Source of the DNA: JAAXHV01 sp965207165
GTDB taxonomy: Bacteria > Pseudomonadota > Gammaproteobacteria > Eutrophobiales > Eutrophobiaceae
Direction of reading: 5' to 3'
Length of the DNA stretch: 64,000 nucleotides
Assembly (NCBI GenBank): GCA_965207165.1
Contig: OZ242265.1
Span: 2,790,001 to 2,854,000 of the forward strand
In this document: positions 6,050 to 15,853 of the stretch, piece after piece
Numbering within the stretch: the first letter of the stretch is position 1
How the letters are laid out: each line of letters opens with the position of its first letter
Program-made: the position numbers and the translations under genes
Notes under the pieces: model-generated
Database searches by the model: none
What the model saw: the letters and a program-made list of their open reading frames with translations, nothing else
What the model was told of the DNA's origin: nothing

Positions 6050-8467
6050 TCAGGCATTGAAGAGTGCGTCGATGTCGGTGGCGGCGCGTGTTGCCGTTAC
6101 TTTAATCGCGGCGCTCAGCGCATCGAAGTCGTCTGTTCCGCAGCTTCTGGCGATGACTGTCCTGGCCATCGGCCAGGTGGCATTATCCACGTTGTCATCC
6201 TCTCCCAGCAAGCGCAGGATGCCGCGCAGGTTGCGCCACATTCTTGCCGCCTCCGCCAACCGTTGCGCGCTATCGTCAGGCATCACCTCACTCTCGCCGG
6301 CGCTCTGGAATACGGAAACCGTACCTGCGGCAATAACCTCCGGCGCCGTTGCAGCATGGGTCACAGTCAGGTATGCGGCAGCGCGCTCTACCTCCCGGAG
6401 ACCGCCGCGCATATTCTCGAATGATTGCAGTCCGGCCTCCGGCGTGCCCTCCCCTGCCTGACGCAATTCATTCAGCAACGCATCACGGGCGGCGCCATTG
6501 GCCAGGATTTCAAGGCGCGTATCCTCAAACCGTTTTCCCAGTCCGGCATCCCCTGATGTAAAAACACAGCGCGACCGTGAGAGTTCCAGCAACTCTCCTG
6601 TTGAGGAGTTGCTGTAATGGTGTTCCGAAAAGTCAGCGAGAGTACGGACAATTGTCTCAGCCCGGCCTGGCAACATCGGCTGCAACAGCAGGTTGTCCCG
6701 TGACAGGACGCGCAACGCATCGAGAGAGCGCTCGCTCAATGTCTGGTAATAATCGGGTGAGCCGCTGCCGTCATACAGGAACATGATGTCAAGCCCGGCG
6801 CCCAGCGTCGCTTCGCCGTTTGCAATCTCTCCCAGAACCACTGCCGCCACACCGCCTTCGGGCCGCCGCTGGGTGAAATCCTCCACCGCAGCCGAGAGTA
6901 CACCGGCGATCGAGGCTTCGGCAATGTTGGACAGCGCCGTCCCCGCTTCAACCGGTGACAGGTTGCCGCGCAACGTGTGCATGGCAACCTGCAGGACCTT
7001 GTCGTTCGACCAGTTGCGCATGATCTCCACCGCATCTTTCGTGTCCTGCACCGGGATATCTGCAACCTGCTCCTTCATTTCGTCAGCAGTGAACTCCAGC
7101 GTCCAGTACACGCGCGTCAGACCGCGTCGAGCAATTAATTCAAACTCGGGACTCGGCCCGAATCCGTCCGGCAGGTCAAGATCGGTGAATTCCCTGTCCT
7201 GAAGGATGTCGAGCAACGCCGGGGTACGGTTTATCCATTCGGAAAGCCGTGGCGATGCTGCCATGATCGCGGAAATTGTATCGAACATATCCGCACGCGC
7301 GTCAAATGCAGGGCTGTCGTAAACGTTCCAGTCCTTGACCTCCGGATAATAACGCTCCCTCCACTTGTCGACCAACGGGTCCATCGTCTCGAACCAGCGG
7401 CGGGGGGACATGGCCAGGCCGCCCATTTTGCCGTAGGGCCCGGGCAGTTGCGGCGATTGATCCTCACCCCAGTGCTGCAATAGCGGATAAGGCCGGCTTG
7501 CAGCGGCATGGTGGTCGGCATGGCGCTGCGCGTTGTAATAGATCCAGTTGAAAAACCTGTAGTCACTGCTCCAGGAATGTTGCGGCTGGGGTCGCTCGAA
7601 ACGGCCGTTGGGAAGGCGTATACGCCGTAATCCGTAATGCTGGACATAGTTGATGATCTTCATTGACAGGACCGAACTGGCGCTGAACATCAGGAATGCC
7701 AGGATTCCCCAGATAGCCCCGAACCAGTATCCGAGGGCATACCAGAACGTAACCATCAGGAAATAACGCCAGAACGGATTGTTGTAATGCCAGACCGGGA
7801 GGTGGCGGCGCGCCAGCCTGTCGCGCTCGAAACGCCAGGCTACGACGAGACTGTTCGCCACGTCCCGGGGGAAATATTCCCAAAAGCTCTGCCCCTTGCG
7901 CGCCGAGCCGAGATCTGCAGGCGTGGAGACCAGGGGGTGATGTATATAGACATGCTCCGTGGCGTAGTGCGGGTAGGTGACCGAAGCCAGCAGGAACTCG
8001 CCAAACCTGCGCTCCCATTCATAGCGCTTATGTACCAGCTCATGACCGATAATGAACACCATCTGGGACGCCATGCCGAGAGCAAATATCACCAGCACGG
8101 CCTCCCACACGGCCAGATGGCCGCCATTAAAAATCTGCCAGAGTACGAATACGAGGACCACCGGCCACAGTACGGCCCAGATCCATATAGCCAGGTTGTA
8201 TACGTACAACTGGCTGTCACGGGTACCCCACGGATCCATGTTGCGTTCTTCCAGGCCTAAATAGAGATCGAGCCTGTTCTCAAGCCAGATAAACAGGAAC
8301 GGCCCCATGATCCACCAGCCCCCGTAAAGCGCTGCACAAATCACCAACGGGAAAATCAACAGGAGCAGGTAATGCGGGAGCGCATTCAGGACCGACGGCT
8401 GGACAAACTCCTGTGCGGCGACGGTTTCGGCGCTTGAACCGCCAGGATGCGCGCTATGCTCTGCCAT
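6050..8467 (-). CDS. AlkB-type membrane hydroxylase fused to a GlnE-like nucleotidyltransferase domain
   Basis: Read from the ATG at 8467, preceded by a strong GGGAGG site five bases upstream, the product is 805 residues. Residues about 25-380 are an integral-membrane diiron alkane hydroxylase: HELVHKR (142-148), EHVYIHH (171-177), NYVQHYGL (273-280) and NAQRHADHHA (312-321). From about residue 400 it resembles glutamine-synthetase adenylyltransferase (GlnE): SPRLSEWINRTPALLDIL, then TLRGNLSPVEAGTALSNIAEA, then VVLGEIANGEATLGAGLDIMFLYD (about 543-566) and FENMRGGLREVERAAAYL near the end. The nucleotidyltransferase DxD appears as GLD (558-560), so one metal-binding Asp is missing and the domain may be regulatory rather than catalytic. 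The hydroxylase half should oxidise a hydrophobic substrate with electrons from a ferredoxin or rubredoxin. Confidence 0.88.
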   Translation of the reverse strand: MAEHSAHPGGSSAETVAAQEFVQPSVLNALPHYLLLLIFPLVICAALYGGWWIMGPFLFIWLENRLDLYLGLEERNMDPWGTRDSQLYVYNLAIWIWAVLWPVVLVFVLWQIFNGGHLAVWEAVLVIFALGMASQMVFIIGHELVHKRYEWERRFGEFLLASVTYPHYATEHVYIHHPLVSTPADLGSARKGQSFWEYFPRDVANSLVVAWRFERDRLARRHLPVWHYNNPFWRYFLMVTFWYALGYWFGAIWGILAFLMFSASSVLSMKIINYVQHYGLRRIRLPNGRFERPQPQHSWSSDYRFFNWIYYNAQRHADHHAAASRPYPLLQHWGEDQSPQLPGPYGKMGGLAMSPRRWFETMDPLVDKWRERYYPEVKDWNVYDSPAFDARADMFDTISAIMAASPRLSEWINRTPALLDILQDREFTDLDLPDGFGPSPEFELIARRGLTRVYWTLEFTADEMKEQVADIPVQDTKDAVEIMRNWSNDKVLQVAMHTLRGNLSPVEAGTALSNIAEASIAGVLSAAVEDFTQRRPEGGVAAVVLGEIANGEATLGAGLDIMFLYDGSGSPDYYQTLSERSLDALRVLSRDNLLLQPMLPGRAETIVRTLADFSEHHYSNSSTGELLELSRSRCVFTSGDAGLGKRFEDTRLEILANGAARDALLNELRQAGEGTPEAGLQSFENMRGGLREVERAAAYLTVTHAATAPEVIAAGTVSVFQSAGESEVMPDDSAQRLAEAARMWRNLRGILRLLGEDDNVDNATWPMARTVIARSCGTDDFDALSAAIKVTATRAATDIDALFNA

Positions 8468-8513
8468 TCTAACCTCCCGTAATTCCGGGCGTCCGGTGCC
8501 CATTCATGAATTT

Positions 8514-8541
8514 ATTGTCCATAACGTTGCAACCATGTCAA
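8514..8541 (-). promoter_or_regulatory. Putative sigma-70 promoter for the AlkB fusion gene
   Basis: On the minus strand TTGACA (8541-8536) is followed after 16 bases by GACAAT (8519-8514), about 45 bases before the ATG at 8467. The -35 box is a perfect consensus and the -10 box matches 4 of 6. It suggests the AlkB fusion gene can be expressed separately from the RND pump operon upstream. Confidence 0.5.
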
Positions 8542-8552
8542 GCAAACTCAAT

Positions 8553-8576
8553 GGGGACGGACTTAAGCCCATCCCC
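8553..8576 (-). terminator. GC-rich hairpin between the RND pump gene and the AlkB fusion gene
   Basis: A 24-base imperfect palindrome with GGGG/CCCC ends and a TTAA centre starts right after the stop codon of the RND gene at 8579. The two mismatched pairs become G-U wobbles in the minus-strand RNA, so only that strand's transcript folds completely. There is no T-run after it. It therefore looks more like a weak terminator or an mRNA-stabilising element at the end of the pump transcript than a classical intrinsic terminator. Confidence 0.5.
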
Positions 8577-8578
8577 GG

Positions 8579-11500
8579 TTACTGCACACCCCTTGAACTG
8601 TACGCCATAAACGTCCGGTACAACAACGGGATGACAAACAGCGTCAGCAACGTGGAAAACACCAGTCCATACACAATTGCAGTTGCCACGGGCCCCCAGA
8701 TCAGCGATTCGCCGGCGAAACCGGTCGCCAGCGACAGCAGGCCCGCCACCGTAGTCCCGGAGGTGATGACGATAGGGACTACCCGCCTCCTGGCGGCATA
8801 GACCGTGGCGTGCAGCAGGCTCATACCGTTTTCCAGGCGGGCGTTTGCCGCGGAGATCAGGACGATAGCGGCGTTGACTGAAATCCCGGTCAGCGCCACC
8901 ACGCCGTACAGGGTAAACAGGCTGAGCGGATTTCCGGTCACCAGCAGACCCAGGGTAACGCCGGTGAATGTCAGCGGTACGGTAGCAAGCACCATGAACG
9001 GCTGGAAGTAACTGCGGAACTGTGTCCCCAGGATGATATAGATGATACCCAGGCCAAGCAGCAGCAAGCGCCAGATGGCATCCAGGCTTTCATCGATATC
9101 TTCAAGTTCACCGGTCTGGTCCAGGGACAGCTCGGGATACCTTGCCTGCAGGCTGTGCCATTTTTCCGTGATGAGATTATTGGCCTGTACGGTATCGATT
9201 CGATCCTTGTCAATATCACTTTCCAGCGTAATGGCGCGGCGGAAGTTATAATGCCGGATATTTTGCCGGCCGATTCCCGGTGTACTTATTAACAGTTCAC
9301 CCAGGGCGATGGAGCGGCCGTCAGGCAGGGATATCGTCTGGCGCATCAGGTTGTCGGTATTGATATGCCGGTCCTTTTTCGCCAGCACCCGGACTTTTAC
9401 TTCCTCGCCTTCATCCTGGAAGTCCGTAACGAGTTCACCGTCCACGTAAGCCTGCAATGCCCGCCCTATGACTGCAGGATTCAGTCCTGTCCTCTGTATC
9501 GCCTCCCCGTCGAGACGCAGCACCAGTTCCGGGTTGCCGGGACGATAATCCAGGGTGATGTTTCTATACACCTGCTGCTCTTCAAGAAAATCACGCAAGT
9601 CATTAGCTGCCCGCAGCATGGTCGAATAATCACTGCCCAGAATCTTGGCGCTGACGGCCTTGCGCGCCGGTGGGCCTCCCTTTATTTCCAGGATGGAGAC
9701 TTCTATGGGTCCCGGTATGTTTCTCACACGCCGGAACACCGCATCGGCGATTTCCGAAACATGGCGGCCGTCACTGGGCTGCGGGTTCAGGCTGAACATG
9801 ACCTGGCCCACGGTGTCGCCGAATAATGGCGCAGTCTCGGTAAATTGCTGCCCTGCAAAACTGACCGACGCGCGCAGTTCACCCGGTAGCAATTCCTTCA
9901 GGGCCTGCTCCTCTGCCGTTACCAGGGCTCTGCTTGTGTCTTCCAGGGATGTTCCCTGGGGCATCTCCAGATTTACGTAAAATATGCGTTCGGCATCGGA
10001 TTCAAAGAAATTGAAACGAATCAGGCCGCTGGCTACCGTGCCTGCCGCCAGGGACAGGGTCAGTATTATGCAAACCAGGGTAATAACAGGGTGGCGCAGG
10101 GAGTTGACCAGCGCCTGGGTATAGCGCAGGCGCAGCCAGTAACTGATCGATTCCCGCTTCCTGCTTATGAACCCGGGTTTCCTGAAATTGACTTTAAACG
10201 CCAGCACGTGGGCCGGCAGAATCCAGTAGGCCTCGAACAGGCTGACGAGCAAGGCAATGGTCACCACCAGCGGGATAACCTTCATGAACTCTCCCAGTAT
10301 GCCCGGCAGCATGACCAGCGGCAGGAAAGCGGCGATAGTGGTCATTACCGAGGTGGTAACGGGAGCGAATACTTCCCTGAAAGAATCGATAATGGCAGCC
10401 ATGGCCTCTGCGCCCCGTTGCAGGCGATAGTAAATGGCTTCGACGACGACCACGGCGTCGTCGACTATCATGCCCAGGACGATCACGACGGCAAGCAGCA
10501 CGGTATTGTTCAGGGTAAAACCCGTGGCGTTGAGTATCAGGAAAGCGCCTGAAAGCGTGAACGGGATGCCGATGGTGGTGAGAAAGGAGATCCGTGTTCC
10601 CAGGAACAACCAGGTGACCAGCAGGACCAGGAACAGGCCGATAAGGGCGTTGGTCTGCATTATGGTAAGGGCTTCTCGTGTACTGACGGTCTGGTCGTCA
10701 GCCAGGATGAGTTCTACGCCGGTTGTGTCCTTGAAACGGTTACGGTTGTCGAGGTATTCATTCAGTGTATCCACCAGTTCCAATACGTTGGCATCCGGGT
10801 TCTTGGTGACCGTCAGGAGCATGGCGGGTTTGCCCTTATAGGTCACCATCTCTGCCGCCTCTTCCCGGGTGCGGGTCAATTCCGCGATGGTCCCCAGGGG
10901 CACCACGCCGGTAGCGGTGATGATGGGGAAATCCCTCAGGGTTGAAGGGTCGGGGCTGGTTCCCTGCAGGCGCACGACCCACTTGCCGTCGGCAGTCTCA
11001 AGGTCGCCGGCGGATATGTCCCGGAAATAGCTGCGGATCGTCTCGGAGATATCCGCAGGGGTCAGGCCCAGCCCCTCAAGGCGGTCGGGAAAAAAAGCAA
11101 TCTGCAATTCCGGGTCGGTTATGCCGACGTCAGCCACCCGGTCCACGCCCTGGATACGTTCCAGGTCTTTTTTTACGAACTGGGCCTGGCGCCTGAGATT
11201 TTCATCATCTCCCGCGCTGGTCACCACCACCATGGCGCTGGGGAACGCGTTGGAGGTGCTGATCTCGAAGACCACCGGGTCTTCGGCATCTTGCGGCAGC
11301 TCATCGGTATAGGTATTCTGCACCTCGCGCCGCAGGTCGATCATGCGCTTGTCAAATCTCTCCTGGTCGATCTGGTTGAAGCGCACCAGGATCATGGAAA
11401 CACTATCCCGGCTGGTGCTGTTGACAAACTTGATATCCCTGACACTGCGCCGCAGGGCGTCTTCGAGGGGTTCGGTCACGCGTTTTTCCACGTCGACAGC

Positions 11501-11665
11501 GGCGGCGCCCGGGAAAACGGTGAAGACGTTGACCCAGTTGAAGTTCAGTTCCGGATCCTTGGCCCTGGGCATGTCCAGGTAAGCAAACACCCCGAGGAAG
11601 ATAACCAGGCCGAACGTCAGGTTCGCCAGTACGTGGTTGGATAAGAACCGCCTGATGAAATCCAT
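8579..11665 (-). CDS. RND efflux pump permease (copy 1)
   Basis: This 1028-residue inner-membrane transporter has the RND plan: an N-terminal helix, a large periplasmic loop, a helix block, a second loop and a second helix block. The TM4 proton-relay pair is present in LGMIVDDAVVVVEAIY (D402, D403). In TM10 the AcrB Lys940 position is Asn (GISVNAAIVLIS, N931), as seen in some other RND subfamilies, so proton coupling differs from AcrB. The adaptor gene ends 30 bases upstream on the same strand. It is clearly paralogous to the pump at 12764-15853. The substrate is unknown; placement with an AlkB-type hydroxylase suggests hydrophobic compounds. No TolC-type outer-membrane gene is in the window. 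Confidence 0.92.
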   Translation of the reverse strand: MDFIRRFLSNHVLANLTFGLVIFLGVFAYLDMPRAKDPELNFNWVNVFTVFPGAAAVDVEKRVTEPLEDALRRSVRDIKFVNSTSRDSVSMILVRFNQIDQERFDKRMIDLRREVQNTYTDELPQDAEDPVVFEISTSNAFPSAMVVVTSAGDDENLRRQAQFVKKDLERIQGVDRVADVGITDPELQIAFFPDRLEGLGLTPADISETIRSYFRDISAGDLETADGKWVVRLQGTSPDPSTLRDFPIITATGVVPLGTIAELTRTREEAAEMVTYKGKPAMLLTVTKNPDANVLELVDTLNEYLDNRNRFKDTTGVELILADDQTVSTREALTIMQTNALIGLFLVLLVTWLFLGTRISFLTTIGIPFTLSGAFLILNATGFTLNNTVLLAVVIVLGMIVDDAVVVVEAIYYRLQRGAEAMAAIIDSFREVFAPVTTSVMTTIAAFLPLVMLPGILGEFMKVIPLVVTIALLVSLFEAYWILPAHVLAFKVNFRKPGFISRKRESISYWLRLRYTQALVNSLRHPVITLVCIILTLSLAAGTVASGLIRFNFFESDAERIFYVNLEMPQGTSLEDTSRALVTAEEQALKELLPGELRASVSFAGQQFTETAPLFGDTVGQVMFSLNPQPSDGRHVSEIADAVFRRVRNIPGPIEVSILEIKGGPPARKAVSAKILGSDYSTMLRAANDLRDFLEEQQVYRNITLDYRPGNPELVLRLDGEAIQRTGLNPAVIGRALQAYVDGELVTDFQDEGEEVKVRVLAKKDRHINTDNLMRQTISLPDGRSIALGELLISTPGIGRQNIRHYNFRRAITLESDIDKDRIDTVQANNLITEKWHSLQARYPELSLDQTGELEDIDESLDAIWRLLLLGLGIIYIILGTQFRSYFQPFMVLATVPLTFTGVTLGLLVTGNPLSLFTLYGVVALTGISVNAAIVLISAANARLENGMSLLHATVYAARRRVVPIVITSGTTVAGLLSLATGFAGESLIWGPVATAIVYGLVFSTLLTLFVIPLLYRTFMAYSSRGVQ

Positions 11666-11695
11666 GATTATAATTACCGGGAACCGACTGCGCCG

Positions 11696-12721
11696 TCAGC
11701 GCGGGTTATACAGGATGACCGGTTGCCCGTCCTCCAGCCTGTAATGGCCCTCTGTAATTACAACCGTGTCCGGCGGCAGGTCTACCGGTGTAGTCCGGCC
11801 CTGCTGGGCGCCGGGTATGACATGAAACCTGGCTTTACCCGTGTTATTGATGAAGATGCCGAAATCATCGCCGCGCCGGACCAGCAGCTTGGCGGAGACG
11901 TGCGGCTGGTTATCCCGCCAGATGAGCTTGCCGGCGGCGCCCGGCAGCGCCTGTTCGTTGCCGAACAGCAGCCTGACTTCCCGGTTGCGGGTCTGGGTAT
12001 TGACTGCCGGCGTCACCGTGCGCAAATAAACCGGATAGCGCCTGGCCGTATCTTCGAAATAGATCTCGTCGGCCTGTTCGACCGCCTGGATGTCCAGGGT
12101 CGGGACCTGCGCCGAGATTTCCAGTTGTTCGATATCCATGATTTCCAGCAGCCTCGTTCCCAAGTCGGCGAATTCCCCTTCTGCGGCCAAGCGGGCGGTA
12201 ACCACGGCCCGGTACGGACTCCTTATAGTGCAACGGGAGACACTGGTTTTCGCATTCTCCAGTTGCGCCAGGGCGCCCCGAAGCTGTGCCTGCAGGACCG
12301 CCAGGTCGGCTTCGCGCTGGTCCAGCAATTCGGCGGACGCGGTCTGCTTCCGTTCCAGTTCCCTGGTTCTATCAAGGCGCCGTTCGGCCAACCGGATACG
12401 GGCCTCCAGTGCGCCGATATCCGCTTCGGCCTGCTGTTGGCCGATGCGGTAATCCGTACAATCCAGCGTCACCAGCACACTGCCGGCGTCGACAACCTCG
12501 CCGACCTTTACGGAGATCCCGTCGACACGCGCCTTGATCTGGGCAGCGACGGATGTGTCATTCAGACTGACAACGGAAGCAGGCGCAGAATTCCAGAGGT
12601 AGATCGCCACATCCTTGATGCGCGCGGTTTTCACCGCGACAGCATTTTGACCGCTCGATACGAGCGGCAAAACGAGAAACAGCAGTACCAGGAATGCCTG
12701 GGTGAAAAATTTGTTAGTCAT
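11696..12721 (-). CDS. RND periplasmic adaptor subunit (copy 1)
   Basis: This 341-residue membrane-fusion protein starts with a signal sequence (hydrophobic FLVLLFLVLPLVSSG, about residues 10-24). It continues with the lipoyl half (VKVGEVVDAGSVLVTLDCTDY), an alpha-helical hairpin rich in Ala, Glu and Arg (ARIRLAERRLDRTRELERK), the second lipoyl half (CTIRSPYRAVVTARLAAEGEFADLGTRLLEI) and beta-barrel domains. It should bridge the inner-membrane pump to an outer-membrane channel in the periplasm. It precedes its permease by 30 bases and follows the stop of the second pump by about 40 bases on the same strand. The closest relative in view is the adaptor at 15853-16899. Confidence 0.9.
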   Translation of the reverse strand: MTNKFFTQAFLVLLFLVLPLVSSGQNAVAVKTARIKDVAIYLWNSAPASVVSLNDTSVAAQIKARVDGISVKVGEVVDAGSVLVTLDCTDYRIGQQQAEADIGALEARIRLAERRLDRTRELERKQTASAELLDQREADLAVLQAQLRGALAQLENAKTSVSRCTIRSPYRAVVTARLAAEGEFADLGTRLLEIMDIEQLEISAQVPTLDIQAVEQADEIYFEDTARRYPVYLRTVTPAVNTQTRNREVRLLFGNEQALPGAAGKLIWRDNQPHVSAKLLVRRGDDFGIFINNTGKARFHVIPGAQQGRTTPVDLPPDTVVITEGHYRLEDGQPVILYNPR

Positions 12722-12763
12722 AACTTCAACCGTTTATTCTATCCGCTGTCTTCCGCATCGGGG

Positions 12764-15700
12764 TCAGTTTTTTCCCGCCCTTGCACTGTATGCCATGAAA
12801 GTACGATACAGCAGGGGGATAACCAGTAATGTCAGGATTGTTGAAATCGCCAGTCCCCACACGATCGCAGTCGCCACGGGACCCCATACCAGTGATTTCC
12901 CGGCCAGTCCGGCGGCCAGTGAAAACAATCCCGCAATAGTTGTCAACGAGGTGATAAAAACAGGCACAACCCGTCTCCGGGCGGCATATACCGTTGCATG
13001 CAACAGGCTCATACCCTGTTCCAGGCGGGTGTTGGCTGCCGAGATCAGAACGATGGCGGCATTCACCGCAATGCCCGACAACGCCACTACGCCGTACAGG
13101 GTAAACAGGCTCAAGGGATTCCCGGTTACCAGCAGCCCCAGCGTGACGCCGGTAAATGCCAACGGCACCGTGGTAATCACCAGGAACGGTTGAAAATAGC
13201 TGCGGAATTGCGTGCCTAAAATAACATAAATGGCGCCCAGACCAAGCAGCAGCAACAGCCCGATGGCATCCAGGCTCTCGGTGATATCATCCAGTTCGCC
13301 GGAAAAATCGATGGAGACATCCGGATATCCGGCCTGTATTTCGCGCCATTTATCCCTGATCAAGCTGTTTGCCTGCAAGGTATTGATTTTCTCCGTATCG
13401 ATATCGCTTTCCAGGGTAACCGCCCGGCGGAAATTGTAGTGGAGAATGCTTTGCGCGCCTCGCCCCGGCGTACTCACCACCAGTTCTTCCAGCGCAATGG
13501 ACTGGCCGTCCGGCAACGAGATGGTCTGCCGCATCAGGTTATCTATATTAGTGTCACTGTCTTTTTTCGACACCACCCTGCCCTTGATTTCCTCCCCGGC
13601 ATCCTGAAACACGGCCACGATTTCGCCATCCACGTGAGTCTGTACGGTGCGCGCTACGGTTGCAGGGTTGAGACCGGCCCGCTGTACGGCTTCACCGTCA
13701 AGGCGCAAAGCCAGTTCGGGGTTTCCCGGGCGGTAATCCAGGGTGATGTTTTTATACACCTGCTGCCGTTCGAGGAAGTCACGCAGTTCATCGGCAGCCT
13801 GCAGCATGGCCGGGTATTCACTGCCCAGCACCTTGACACTGACGGCTTTGCTCGCAGGTAGCGCGCCACCCATTTCCAGGACTGAGACAGCAATCGGCCC
13901 GGGCATGCTTTCCACGCGTTGCAAAACATTTTTGGCAATAACGGAGACCGGGCGACCATCATGGGCGCGCGGATACAAACTGAACATTATCTGGCCGAGG
14001 GTATCGCCGTAAAATGGCTGCGTCTCGGTCAACTGTATGCCGGCAAAGCTGACGGAGGAGCGTAGTTCACCCGGGAGAAATTCCTTTAACACCTCCGCCT
14101 CGGTCTCTACCAGGATGCGGCTGGTATCTTCCACCGATACGCCCTGGGGAAGTTCAATATTCAGGTTGAACATCCGCACAGGGTCAAACTGGAGAAAGTT
14201 GTATTGGATCCGCCCGCTGGCCAGGGCGCCCAGCGCCAGCGCTATCAGCAGAACAATCAATAACAGGATAACAAGAGGGTAGCGCAGGGATTTAACCAGG
14301 ACCCGCGTGTAATAAAGCCGGAGCCGATGGTTCGCCGCCTCCCTTTTTCTCTGAATGGCGCCGGCGTTGGCAAAATCCAGTTTCATTCCCAGCACGTGAG
14401 CCGGCAATATCCAGTATGCCTCAACCAGGCTGATGAGTAAGGCTACCGTTACCACTATCGGCACGACGCGCATAAAGTCCCCGACAACACCAGGCAGCAG
14501 CGCAAGCGGAAGAAACACGGCGATAGTCGTCATCACCGAGGTGGTAACGGGCGCGAATACTTCCCTGAAAGATTCAATGACGGAAGTCATGGCGTCCAGT
14601 CCCCGTTGCAGGCGGTAATACACGGCTTCAACCACTACTACCGCGTCATCGACAATCATTCCCAGGACAACCACTACTCCGAGGAGCACGGAATTATTCA
14701 GCGTAAAATTACTGGCGTTGAGAATGAGAAACGTGCCGGCAAGAGTAAACAGGATGCCGATACTGGTCATGAATGCGATGCGGGTGCCCAGGAATACCCA
14801 GGTGACCAGCATGACCAGAACAAGGCCGAGCAGCGCATTGGTCTGCATCAGCGCCAGTGCCTGCCGGGTACTCACGGTCTGGTCGTCCGCCAGGAACAAC
14901 TCCACGCCGGTTGCGGCCTTCAGGCGGTTACGCTCTTCCAGGTACTCGTTCAGCCTGTCAATCAGTTCCAGTATGTTCGTGTCAGCGTGCTTGGCTATAT
15001 TCAGGGTCACCGCAGGATTACCGCGAAAGGTGACGAGCGACGACCGCTCCTCCCTGGTCCTGACTAACTCGGCGATCTCTCCGAGCGGCACAACCCCCGC
15101 TGCCGTGACGACAGGGAAGTCCTGCATGATTGCCGGATCCGGGCTGGTGCCCGTCAAACGTACGATCCATGTGCCGTCGGAGGTTTCCAGGTCGCCCGCG
15201 GTGGTATCGCGAAAATAGGCGCGGATAGTCTCTGAAATATCCACAGGCGTAATGCCCAGCCCTTCCAGGCGTTCGGGAATAAACCTGATATGCAGTTCCG
15301 GGTCAGCCAGCCCTGTCGCAGCAACGCCATCTACACCACTGAGGCGCTCCAGGTCTTTTTTTACGCTGTTTGCCTGCCGTCTCAGGTTTTCATCATCGCC
15401 CGGGCTGGTTACCACCACTATGGCGCTTGGGAATGAGTTGGAAGTGCTCAGTTCCTGGACAACCGGTTCTTCGGCCTCTTCGGGAAACTCATCGACATAA
15501 GTGTTCTGCACTTCCCGTCTCAGGTCAACCAGGCGTTGGTTGAACGTGGCGTCATCAACCTGTTTGAACCAGACCAGGATATTGGAGATGTTGTCCCGGC
15601 TGGTGCTGAGCACATACTTTATATCCCTGACAGTGCTGCGCAACGCGTCTTCAACGGGGTCGGTAATGCGTTTTTCAATATCTGTCGCAGAGGCGCCGGG

Positions 15701-15853
15701 GTAAATACTGATGATGTTGACCCAGTTGAAGTTAATCTCCGGGTCCTTGGCCCTGGGCATCTGCAGGTAGGAGAGCGCCCCCAGGACGAGTACCAGACCG
15801 AATGCCAGGTTCGCCAGTACGTGATTGGATAAAAACCGCCTGAGGAAATTCAT
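12764..15853 (-). CDS. RND efflux pump permease (copy 2)
   Basis: This 1029-residue RND transporter is collinear with the pump at 8579-11665, and most segments can be matched by eye over the whole length (for example the N-terminus FLRRFLSNHVLANLAFGLV and the end TFMAYSARAG). The TM4 pair DD in GMIVDDAVVVVEAVYYRL is kept. In TM10 the Lys is again replaced (GIAVNAAIVLISAAN). The ATG overlaps the adaptor stop codon as ATGA, so translation is probably coupled. A tandem duplication of an adaptor-pump pair explains the arrangement. The two pumps may have different substrates or form mixed trimers; neither can be told from sequence. Confidence 0.92.
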   Translation of the reverse strand: MNFLRRFLSNHVLANLAFGLVLVLGALSYLQMPRAKDPEINFNWVNIISIYPGASATDIEKRITDPVEDALRSTVRDIKYVLSTSRDNISNILVWFKQVDDATFNQRLVDLRREVQNTYVDEFPEEAEEPVVQELSTSNSFPSAIVVVTSPGDDENLRRQANSVKKDLERLSGVDGVAATGLADPELHIRFIPERLEGLGITPVDISETIRAYFRDTTAGDLETSDGTWIVRLTGTSPDPAIMQDFPVVTAAGVVPLGEIAELVRTREERSSLVTFRGNPAVTLNIAKHADTNILELIDRLNEYLEERNRLKAATGVELFLADDQTVSTRQALALMQTNALLGLVLVMLVTWVFLGTRIAFMTSIGILFTLAGTFLILNASNFTLNNSVLLGVVVVLGMIVDDAVVVVEAVYYRLQRGLDAMTSVIESFREVFAPVTTSVMTTIAVFLPLALLPGVVGDFMRVVPIVVTVALLISLVEAYWILPAHVLGMKLDFANAGAIQRKREAANHRLRLYYTRVLVKSLRYPLVILLLIVLLIALALGALASGRIQYNFLQFDPVRMFNLNIELPQGVSVEDTSRILVETEAEVLKEFLPGELRSSVSFAGIQLTETQPFYGDTLGQIMFSLYPRAHDGRPVSVIAKNVLQRVESMPGPIAVSVLEMGGALPASKAVSVKVLGSEYPAMLQAADELRDFLERQQVYKNITLDYRPGNPELALRLDGEAVQRAGLNPATVARTVQTHVDGEIVAVFQDAGEEIKGRVVSKKDSDTNIDNLMRQTISLPDGQSIALEELVVSTPGRGAQSILHYNFRRAVTLESDIDTEKINTLQANSLIRDKWREIQAGYPDVSIDFSGELDDITESLDAIGLLLLLGLGAIYVILGTQFRSYFQPFLVITTVPLAFTGVTLGLLVTGNPLSLFTLYGVVALSGIAVNAAIVLISAANTRLEQGMSLLHATVYAARRRVVPVFITSLTTIAGLFSLAAGLAGKSLVWGPVATAIVWGLAISTILTLLVIPLLYRTFMAYSARAGKN

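Noticed and set aside
11723..12829. 368-residue plus-strand frame
   Set aside because: Antisense shadow of the RND adaptor, codon pattern of noncoding strand.
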